Assembly (NCBI GenBank): GCA_964535545.1
Contig: CAZHUT010000032.1
Location: 1-10,217 of the forward strand
Length of the DNA: 10,217 nt
Reading direction: 5' to 3'
DNA from: DALYCO01 sp964535545
Lineage (GTDB): Bacteria > Patescibacteriota > Minisyncoccia > Phycocordibacterales > UBA9973
Under the pieces are notes generated by a model. The model was not told where the DNA came from. It made no database searches and worked only from the letters and a program-made list of their open reading frames with translations. Shown in pieces: positions 5,461 through 10,217 of the stretch. Position 1 is the stretch's first letter. Every line of letters begins with the position of its first letter. Position numbers and translations under genes: made by a program.

Positions 5461-6722
5461 TGAAGAGGATAGTTTTCTTAGCGATACTTTTCTGTGTCGC
5501 GTTTTGCAATGCTTCTGCCCAGTCTCAGACTGTGGCTAGCACAAACCCGTCTCCTGGCGAGGGGGTACTTTCAGTTTTGAAGCGGATGTTGCCAACAACC
5601 TCATTTTCAAAGCTGTTTACTAACACCAAACAGAGCGGATGGGCTGACAGTGATGCCTGGATTTATCCGAGCGATGAATTTCAGGTGCAGGTTAATGGTA
5701 GTGATACGAACATAGTTATCGTACGTAAAGGTGTACAGAAGAATGTATTTGCATTCTCCGGTATATCTGCAACAGTACCTGCTCAAACAGTGTCCACATT
5801 GCCTATGCCTGCAACCACCAATCTGCAACGTGGATTGTTGGTAAGTTCACCCAGTGGCCAACAAGCGCTGGATATCGATTTTGATGCCAACAACAACGGT
5901 GTGATAGATGAACCCGAGATGGTGGCCTTCAGTAATTTTATCCATGGTGAGAATATTGCCTGGAATGAAGTTGCAGAAGTTTTGGGTGTAAACCCAGATA
6001 GTGTACAAGCAGTAACCGTTAGGTCATGCATGCCGGTTTCATTTAACATGGTAGGCGATACGACTTTGCCGGGCACTGTAACCATCACTGAATCATCACC
6101 GCTGTTTGCCGCACCACACATTGTGAAGCAAATCGGCACAAACATTCGCTACTGCCTAGCGCGCGGTGATACGGGAGCACCTGTAACCGAACTGCAGCTT
6201 CTGTTGCGATTGTTGTTTGCCGACACGCCTGTTGATGGAGTGTACGGAGAAGCTACGGTCGCTGCCGTCTATAAACTGCAGCAGCAATACCATTTGTACA
6301 AAGATGGTAAAGCTGGGCCACAAGTGTTCCGCTTGTTCGGACTTGGGCCATTCCGTGATCCATATCATGGGTCGTATAGCTTTTACATCCCACCTGAGAG
6401 ATCAGCACCCGCACCGACATCGCGAACCGAACTTTCGGTAAGTGTTTTGGTACGGGAATACGGACCGCAAATACTCATGGGTGATTCTGTTCATCAACGT
6501 ATTGTGGTAAAGGCATGCGAATTGAATGCGCAAGCTCGTATCCCGCTTATCGACAAGGTGAAAAGTAAAAGTGTAACGCTAACTTTCGGGTATCTACCCG
6601 ATGGTGAGCCTACGGTGCTATTCACACCCAATGCATATGGCCAAGAAAAAGATTCGCCAATATTAGCCACAGGCTACGCCCTCGTAGTTGGTGGTGACCA
6701 TCAAATTATCTACCGAGAGTAG
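5460..6722 (+). CDS. Exported protein with EF-hand-like loop and peptidoglycan-binding domain
   Basis: The 420-residue protein begins with a classical signal peptide: MKR, a hydrophobic core, and a likely cleavage after NASA at residue 20. There is no lipobox. Residues 142-153 (DANNNGVIDEPE) match a calcium-binding EF-hand/dockerin loop, with ligands at positions 1, 3, 5, 9 and 12 and Gly at 6. Residues 236-294 match a PG_binding_1 domain: GDTGAPVTELQLLLR, then DTPVDGVYGEATVAAVYKLQQ, then a terminal GPQVFRLFG. A Pro-rich linker (311-320, PPERSAPAPT) leads into a roughly 100-residue C-terminal region that I do not recognise and that looks beta-rich. No hydrolase domain is evident, so a cell-wall-anchored or wall-associated structural role is inferred. 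Base use appears somewhat different from the neighbours, but I did not compute it. The gene is followed by a strong terminator. Confidence 0.82.
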   Translation: MKRIVFLAILFCVAFCNASAQSQTVASTNPSPGEGVLSVLKRMLPTTSFSKLFTNTKQSGWADSDAWIYPSDEFQVQVNGSDTNIVIVRKGVQKNVFAFSGISATVPAQTVSTLPMPATTNLQRGLLVSSPSGQQALDIDFDANNNGVIDEPEMVAFSNFIHGENIAWNEVAEVLGVNPDSVQAVTVRSCMPVSFNMVGDTTLPGTVTITESSPLFAAPHIVKQIGTNIRYCLARGDTGAPVTELQLLLRLLFADTPVDGVYGEATVAAVYKLQQQYHLYKDGKAGPQVFRLFGLGPFRDPYHGSYSFYIPPERSAPAPTSRTELSVSVLVREYGPQILMGDSVHQRIVVKACELNAQARIPLIDKVKSKSVTLTFGYLPDGEPTVLFTPNAYGQEKDSPILATGYALVVGGDHQIIYRE

Positions 6723-6756
6723 ATACCGTATAGGAAACCTATCCTACAGTATATAC

Positions 6757-6787
6757 ATCCCCGTAAGCATTGCTTCGGGGATTTTTT
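6757..6787 (+). terminator. Strong intrinsic terminator after the 5460 gene
   Basis: ATCCCCG (6757-6763) pairs with CGGGGAT (6776-6782). Inside, AAGC (6765-6768) pairs with GCTT (6772-6775) around the loop ATT, leaving one bulged T. Six T (6782-6787) complete the signal. It lies 35 bases after the stop codon. The T-run leads straight into the TTGCTT hexamer proposed as the -35 of rpiB. Confidence 0.92.
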
Positions 6788-6814
6788 GCTTTCTGGCTGG
6801 TTATTATTTATACT
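6786..6814 (+). promoter_or_regulatory. Promoter of rpiB
   Basis: TTGCTT (6786-6791), a 17-base spacer and TATACT (6809-6814) are visible. The -10 ends 8 bases before the ATG at 6823, predicting a leader of about 0-2 bases. The -35 shares two bases with the preceding terminator's T-tract. Confidence 0.65.
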
Positions 6815-6822
6815 CTGTGAAT

Positions 6823-7311
6823 ATGAAGATATATTTGGCCACTGACCACGCAGGATTTGCTCTTAAGGAAAAAATAAAGACATTTTTAGGGACTCTTCAT
6901 CACGAGGTGGTAGATGTAGGTGCTGCTGAATTTGCTCAAGACGATGACTATCCTGACTATATTCGCCCAGCTGCTGAGTCAGTTGCAAGAGATGCAGGAA
7001 GCATTGGCATCATCTTTGGCGGAAATGGCCAAGGTGAAGCAATCGTTGCAAATAAGACACGGGGGATACGCGCTGCGGTATTTTACGGAGAGGTTTTGCC
7101 TGTTGGAGCAGTCGATGTGGACGGAACTGAAAGCAAAGACCCGTATGAAATTGTGAAGCTCTCACGATTTCACGATGACGCAAATATCCTTTCAATAGGA
7201 TCACGATTTGTCGACGAAGAAAAAGCCCAGAAGGCCGTAAAAGTTTTCCTTGATACGCTCTTTTCAGGCGACGAACGCCATATTCGACGCATTAGTAAGA
7301 TCGAACAATAG
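6823..7311 (+). CDS. rpiB: Ribose-5-phosphate isomerase B (RpiB/LacAB family)
   Basis: RpiB interconverts ribulose-5-phosphate and ribose-5-phosphate in the non-oxidative pentose phosphate pathway. The 162-residue protein starts MKIYLATDHAG, the canonical N-terminus with substrate-binding Asp8 and His9. The DYPDY block lies at 42-46, and the anion-hole segment GGNGQGEAIVANK at 66-78. The catalytic Cys of the E. coli type enzyme is replaced by Gly66. The segment instead resembles the mycobacterial form (GGSGNGE), in which a Glu acts as base, here Glu72. GIRAAV follows, then an apparent insertion (about residues 90-110, including VDVDGTESKDPYE) before SRFHDDANILSIGSR (114-128). The frame is open upstream to 6688, but that stretch covers a terminator and the previous gene's end, so the ATG at 6823 is the start. 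The stop lies 2 bases before the rpe-like gene. Confidence 0.92.
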   Translation: MKIYLATDHAGFALKEKIKTFLGTLHHEVVDVGAAEFAQDDDYPDYIRPAAESVARDAGSIGIIFGGNGQGEAIVANKTRGIRAAVFYGEVLPVGAVDVDGTESKDPYEIVKLSRFHDDANILSIGSRFVDEEKAQKAVKVFLDTLFSGDERHIRRISKIEQ

Positions 7312-7313
7312 AT

Positions 7314-8000
7314 ATGATTGAAGTAATCCCCGCAATACTGCCGGTAACAATAAACGAGCTCCGCACCAAAGTGGCACTCGTTAAAGATTTTACAAAATAC
7401 GTTCAGCTTGATATGTGCGACGGTGTTTTTGTACCAACTCGTTCTTGGCCGCAAAACGGCAAAGATCTTATGGCGGTAGAAGAAATTTATACTGAAGAAA
7501 CTGGTTTGCCTGGATGGGAATCCGTAAATTATGAATTCGATCTAATGGTCAAAAATGCATCATCGAAATTTGAGGATCTGATTAAACTTGGGCCAAGCCG
7601 TATGGTCTTTCACCTAGAAGCTGAGGATAATTTGCTAGCTTTTTTTGAAAAGCTTGATCCTTACTACAAAAGCAACATTGAATTCGGTATTGCGATTAAT
7701 ACAACAACCGATCCAGCGCTCCTTCGGCCGTTTTTGGAGCATGTGAAATTCATTCAGTGTATGGGAATTGAGATTATTGGAAAACAACGACAATCATTTG
7801 ATGCACGCGTTCTTGATCAAATTACAAAGATCAAAGCCATGGCTCCGGAAATGATCGTCAGCGTGGATGGTTCCGTAAATGCAGACACGGCGCATGATCT
7901 TGTTGTTGCCGGTGCAACACGCCTCGTGATTGGATCAGCTATTTTTGATGAATTAGATACAGGTTCAGCTATTCACAGTTTTCAAAATATCACTGCCTAG
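7314..8000 (+). CDS. rpe: Ribulose-phosphate 3-epimerase-like TIM-barrel protein (divergent)
   Basis: RPE interconverts ribulose-5-phosphate and xylulose-5-phosphate. The 228-residue protein keeps the family layout: IPAILP (5-10), LDMCDGVFVPT (32-42), EFDLMV (74-79), FHLEAE (99-104), MGIEIIGKQRQSF (150-162), VDGSVN (184-189), and a final VIGSAIF phosphate-site strand. Several hallmark residues differ from canonical RPE. The early Ser is Ala7. The first metal His is Gln31 while the partner Asp33 is kept. The second metal His of D-x-H-L-M is Asp76. The PGFGGQ loop is replaced by IIGKQRQ, and VDGG is VDGS. Asp185, corresponding to the second catalytic Asp, is retained. A longer segment precedes the EFDLMV strand. 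Position directly after rpiB (2-base gap) and before transketolase supports an epimerase role, but a changed metal site or specificity is possible. Confidence 0.8.
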   Translation: MIEVIPAILPVTINELRTKVALVKDFTKYVQLDMCDGVFVPTRSWPQNGKDLMAVEEIYTEETGLPGWESVNYEFDLMVKNASSKFEDLIKLGPSRMVFHLEAEDNLLAFFEKLDPYYKSNIEFGIAINTTTDPALLRPFLEHVKFIQCMGIEIIGKQRQSFDARVLDQITKIKAMAPEMIVSVDGSVNADTAHDLVVAGATRLVIGSAIFDELDTGSAIHSFQNITA

Positions 8001-8009
8001 TGGTATACT
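8001..8009 (+). promoter_or_regulatory. Extended -10 promoter of the transketolase gene
   Basis: TGgTATACT (extended -10, hexamer 8004-8009) begins immediately after the stop codon of the rpe-like gene and ends 6 bases before the ATG at 8016. The -35 region is poor (TTCAAA at 7981-7986, 17-base spacing), as is common with extended -10 promoters. It predicts a leaderless mRNA starting at the ATG. Confidence 0.65.
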
Positions 8010-8015
8010 TAGTGC

Positions 8016-8885
8016 ATGCAAGAACTAACTGATGTGCAAATCAGTGATTTGGCAATCAAGGCGAATGAAATTCGTGAAAGCATTATTTCAATGCTGCTCG
8101 AGGCAGGTTCGGGACACACAGCCGGCCCGCTCGGTATGGCGGATATTTTTACATTGCTTTACTTCCACGCCCTTAAACATGACCCGAAGAATCCTTCATG
8201 GCTAGATCGAGATCGTGTAGTCCTTTCAAACGGTCATATTTGTCCTGTGTTGTACGCCACCATGGCACATGCAGGATATTTCCCGGTAACCGAACTCAAA
8301 ACATTGCGCAAACTGGGATCACGGCTGCAAGGCCATCCGCATCGCGAGTATTTGCCGTTCGTCGAAACAAGCTCAGGCCCGCTAGGATCAGGACTTTCAC
8401 AGGCAACCGGAATGGCTTTGGCAGATCGTATTGATCAGGGTCAAACTTCGCATAAAATTATTTACGCTCTGCTTTCCGATGGCGAACATGATGAAGGAAA
8501 TACCTGGGAGGCAGTATTGCTCGCAGGAAAAGAGAAACTTCACAATTTGATCGCAATTATCGACCGTAATAACATTCAGATTGACGGCTATACCGAAGAC
8601 ATCATGCCGCTCGGAGATCTCGCAAAAAAATACGAGGCATTTGGCTGGCATGTTCAGGAAGTGGATGGTCATGATTTCAGACAGATCAATGCTGCAATCA
8701 ATACGGCAAAAGCTGTGACCGACAAGCCATCAGTGATCGTGGCGAGAACAATACCTGGAAAAGGTGTACCGGAATTTGAATACGACTTCCATTGGCATGG
8801 TAAGGCTCCGAACAAAGAGGAAGCGGCAGTTGCTCTGGCTGAACTCAGAACACTGGGCGGAAAAATTAAAGGCGAGCACAAGTAA
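8016..8885 (+). CDS. tkt: Transketolase, N-terminal (TPP-binding) subunit of a split enzyme
   Basis: Transketolase moves two-carbon units between pentose phosphate sugars using thiamine diphosphate (TPP). At 289 residues this is only the N-terminal TPP-binding half, as in split transketolases of archaea and many bacteria. The missing half carries the pyrimidine-binding domain and the C-terminal domain. Visible motifs are GSGHTAGPLG (31-40, the GHPG-type His34), NGH (72-74), GHPH (106-109), and GPLGSGLSQATGMA (121-134). The TPP/Mg motif runs from SDGEHDEG (154-161) through WEAVLLAGKEKLHNLIAIIDRN to N185/N186 and Q188xDG. It reads SDG rather than the common GDG. The end (GGKIKGEHK) is a natural terminus, not a frameshift. 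The C-terminal partner is not next to it: an unrelated HExxH protein starts 3 bases later. The gene has its own extended -10 promoter. Confidence 0.93.
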   Translation: MQELTDVQISDLAIKANEIRESIISMLLEAGSGHTAGPLGMADIFTLLYFHALKHDPKNPSWLDRDRVVLSNGHICPVLYATMAHAGYFPVTELKTLRKLGSRLQGHPHREYLPFVETSSGPLGSGLSQATGMALADRIDQGQTSHKIIYALLSDGEHDEGNTWEAVLLAGKEKLHNLIAIIDRNNIQIDGYTEDIMPLGDLAKKYEAFGWHVQEVDGHDFRQINAAINTAKAVTDKPSVIVARTIPGKGVPEFEYDFHWHGKAPNKEEAAVALAELRTLGGKIKGEHK

Positions 8886-8888
8886 GTT

Positions 8889-9461
8889 ATGGAAAAAGTA
8901 TTCGGTCACCAGATTAAGACAGTCGAGCAGCTTAAGGCATTTATTACCGGCCAAGTTGAACGGGCAAAATCATTGCCAATAAAAGACGAGCTATACTCCG
9001 AGCTTGAAAAGGAGCTTACTGATCTTGTATTAAAGCAAGAACTTACCCCTGAAGAGGAGGCACGCGCAGAACAAATTGCTGATTGGTTCAACGATGCAAC
9101 CATCAAGGCCGAAACTCTGGTAGATTTACGGATGGCACTCGAAGAACTTGGCTGTGACGAAGACTACATAAAATATGTTATTGAACATGAAAATGCGCAT
9201 GGCAATAAGGCTTCTTCGCTCAAAGCGAATCATTACGGATATGCTCTAACACTTTCGTATGACGAAGCCGAAGATTTCTACATAGTACACCCACTGGCTA
9301 TGATCAATATGCCTTCCAGCTGGTCGGAATGGAGAAAAAACCGGGTTCACATCGCATGCACACGAGCGCCTGAAGACTACGGAAATGAACTTTCCCAGAA
9401 CGACTCAGATTGTCTAATTGCCCTTACCCGCGTGAAAGCTAATCTAAAAAAGAAGTTATGA
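8889..9461 (+). CDS. Uncharacterised protein with an HExxH (metalloprotease-like) motif
   Basis: I do not recognise a named family. The 190-residue protein is acidic. It has a charged, probably coiled-coil N-terminal half (about 10-65, rich in Glu, Lys and Leu) and a short helix (77-98) leading into IEHENAHGNKA. There HENAH (100-104, bases 9186-9200) matches the zinc-metallopeptidase signature HExxH. Candidate third ligands are His115, Glu126 or Glu128. The rest is a mixed region with two Trp in PSSWSEWRKNRVHIACTRAPEDYG (about 142-165). There is no signal peptide or membrane helix, so it appears cytosolic. A five-residue motif can arise by chance, so peptidase activity is a hypothesis. The gene begins 3 bases after the transketolase stop without a visible Shine-Dalgarno sequence, and its stop overlaps the next start (ATGA). 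Confidence 0.82.
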   Translation: MEKVFGHQIKTVEQLKAFITGQVERAKSLPIKDELYSELEKELTDLVLKQELTPEEEARAEQIADWFNDATIKAETLVDLRMALEELGCDEDYIKYVIEHENAHGNKASSLKANHYGYALTLSYDEAEDFYIVHPLAMINMPSSWSEWRKNRVHIACTRAPEDYGNELSQNDSDCLIALTRVKANLKKKL

Positions 9462-9706
9462 GAACTACTACGCGTTTCATTCTGTATCTGATCTCACTGC
9501 TGTCTATCGGTCTATCTCTGATCGCTCTCAAGTCAATCGTTGATCTGATGAACCCAGCGGCTTGCAACAATATTTGGAATACACATGTCTGTCCAACGCT
9601 GGTAGTCATTCCGCCATCTCATTACTACCTGCCATTTGTTTTTTTCTTTAGTCTCATAATCGTGTCGATCGTGTCGTATAAACTTGCACGTCATCTCAAA
9701 AAATAA
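9458..9706 (+). CDS. Small two-helix membrane protein, 82 residues
   Basis: No family is recognised. Two hydrophobic segments (about 7-28 and 57-76) are predicted to cross the membrane. Basic residues at both ends (RTTTR at the start, KLARHLKK at the end) suggest that both termini face the cytoplasm by the positive-inside rule. The 28-residue connecting loop would be outside and holds Cys36 and Cys45 (CNNIWNTHVC), which could form a disulfide. The ATG overlaps the stop of the HExxH gene by 4 bases (ATGA), a classic coupling arrangement, and the MazG-like gene starts 1 base after its stop. A working link with the HExxH protein is plausible but rests only on position. Confidence 0.78.
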   Translation: MRTTTRFILYLISLLSIGLSLIALKSIVDLMNPAACNNIWNTHVCPTLVVIPPSHYYLPFVFFFSLIIVSIVSYKLARHLKK

Positions 9707-9707
9707 T

Positions 9708-10073
9708 ATGTGGAATCAGCAAAGAGAAGTAAAAAAATATCTTGAAGAACGTGGTTGGACTGAAAATGTTCCGGCTAATTTGGCCAAGTCTATAATGATT
9801 GAAGGCGCAGAATTGCTTGAGCATTTTCAATGGAATCACCGGCCAAAAGAAGAAGTTCGCAAGGATCCGAAATTGGTAAAGGAAATTTCTCACGAAATGG
9901 CTGACATTATTATTTATGCCCTGGATCTTTCAATTGCGCTTGGCATTGATCTCGAAAAAACTGTTACCGAAAAGCTGGAAATCGTCAAAAAGAAATATCC
10001 TGTGAAAGAGGTCTTACATAATAGCGACGCATATTATAAAATAAAGAAGGCATACCGAGCGAAAAAATCATGA
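9708..10073 (+). CDS. MazG-like nucleotide pyrophosphohydrolase
   Basis: All-alpha NTP pyrophosphatases of this superfamily (MazG, dCTPase/RS21-C6 type) hydrolyse (d)NTPs to the monophosphate and pyrophosphate, usually to clean the nucleotide pool. The 121-residue protein shows the metal-binding pattern. Glu32, Glu35 and Glu38 lie in IEGAELLEHFQW, and Glu63 and Asp66 in EISHEMADIIIYALDL, the ExxE ... ExxD arrangement that holds Mg ions. DLEKTVTEKLEIVKKKYP (81-98) is the typical following helix, and a basic C-terminal tail completes it. The ATG at 9708 gives the usual family N-terminus. An upstream TTG at 9684 would overlap the membrane protein and is less likely. It lies 1 base after the preceding stop, and its own stop overlaps the next ATG by 4 bases. 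The exact nucleotide substrate cannot be told from the sequence. Confidence 0.88.
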   Translation: MWNQQREVKKYLEERGWTENVPANLAKSIMIEGAELLEHFQWNHRPKEEVRKDPKLVKEISHEMADIIIYALDLSIALGIDLEKTVTEKLEIVKKKYPVKEVLHNSDAYYKIKKAYRAKKS

Positions 10074-10217
10074 ACATCAAACGTGTACCAAAAGGATTTC
10101 TGATACGACTAGATCAAGGCGATGAATTGTTTTCATCACTCCAGCTTTTTGCCGATCAACACCACATCCAATCAGGATATGTGTCAGGTACTGGCATGGT
10201 CCGTGAGCTCGAACTTG
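10070..10217 (+). CDS. PPC-domain (DUF296) protein, N-terminal part, cut by the window edge
   Basis: The frame begins at an ATG that overlaps the MazG-like stop (ATGA) and is open to the window end, giving 49 residues. The pattern FLIRLDQGDELFSSLQLFA followed by HHIQSGYVSGTGMVRELEL matches the N-terminal half of the PPC/DUF296 domain, with its LRL-x-x-GEEL-type start and GxGxL-like strand. In plants this domain accompanies AT-hooks. In bacteria it stands alone as a small trimeric protein of unclear function, often called a DNA-binding protein without direct proof. The C-terminal half is not visible. It appears to be the last visible member of the transcription unit that starts at 8016. Confidence 0.75.
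   Translation, partial: MNIKRVPKGFLIRLDQGDELFSSLQLFADQHHIQSGYVSGTGMVRELEL

Noticed and set aside
5783..6145. 120-codon open frame on the minus strand
   Set aside because: It is antisense to the exported peptidoglycan-binding protein, whose domains are clear on the plus strand.
6688..6822. N-terminal extension of RpiB with a hydrophobic segment
   Set aside because: The extra 45 codons would overlap the previous gene by 35 bases and run through a strong terminator hairpin. RpiB proteins begin at MKIYLATDHAG and a promoter lies just before that ATG.
9684..9707. TTG start giving eight extra residues on the MazG-like protein
   Set aside because: It would overlap the membrane protein gene, and the ATG at 9708 matches the usual N-terminus of the family better.
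1..10217. tRNA, rRNA, CRISPR array, insertion sequence or origin
   Set aside because: No cloverleaf, tandem repeat/spacer pattern, transposase, terminal inverted repeats or DnaA-box cluster was seen. Coding genes fill almost the whole window.

Overview
This window reads as a slice of a small, gene-dense genome, most likely a member of the Patescibacteria / Candidate Phyla Radiation (CPR). That assignment is inference. It rests on all genes lying on one strand with tiny or overlapping junctions, short divergent housekeeping proteins, unrelated functions packed side by side, an almost complete lack of Shine-Dalgarno sequences, and promoters that abut the start codons. No rRNA or tRNA gene, insertion sequence or CRISPR array is visible, and no intergenic gap exceeds about 100 bases.

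Left part (1-2075): the C-terminal two thirds of a MYG1/UPF0160-family protein, an unrecognised 140-residue protein, a clear intrinsic terminator, then the ribosome-assembly GTPase ObgE. Middle part (2076-5395): gatB (tRNA amidotransferase subunit B) overlaps by one base a secreted C39-like cysteine peptidase. This is followed by type I glyceraldehyde-3-phosphate dehydrogenase behind a perfect TATAAT box. Next (5396-6787) is a gene for an exported protein with an EF-hand-like loop and a peptidoglycan-binding domain, ending in a strong terminator.

Right part (6788-10217): rpiB and an rpe-like gene sit 2 bases apart. After them, from its own promoter, comes the N-terminal half of a split transketolase. 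Downstream and tightly coupled are an HExxH-motif protein, an 82-residue two-helix membrane protein, a MazG-like nucleotide pyrophosphohydrolase and the start of a PPC/DUF296 protein cut by the window edge. RpiB, the RPE-like protein and transketolase belong to the non-oxidative pentose phosphate pathway. Their product glyceraldehyde-3-phosphate is the substrate of the GAPDH in the same window, so a core piece of carbon metabolism is gathered here.

The points most worth a second look are: (a) a recurrent layout in which a -10 box ends exactly 6 bases before ATG, predicting leaderless mRNAs; (b) terminators whose T-tract runs directly into the next promoter's -35 hexamer; (c) an RPE homologue that has lost several canonical metal/active-site residues; (d) a split transketolase whose C-terminal partner is not next to it; (e) the HExxH + small membrane protein pair; and (f) nested inverted repeats that overlap a start codon.
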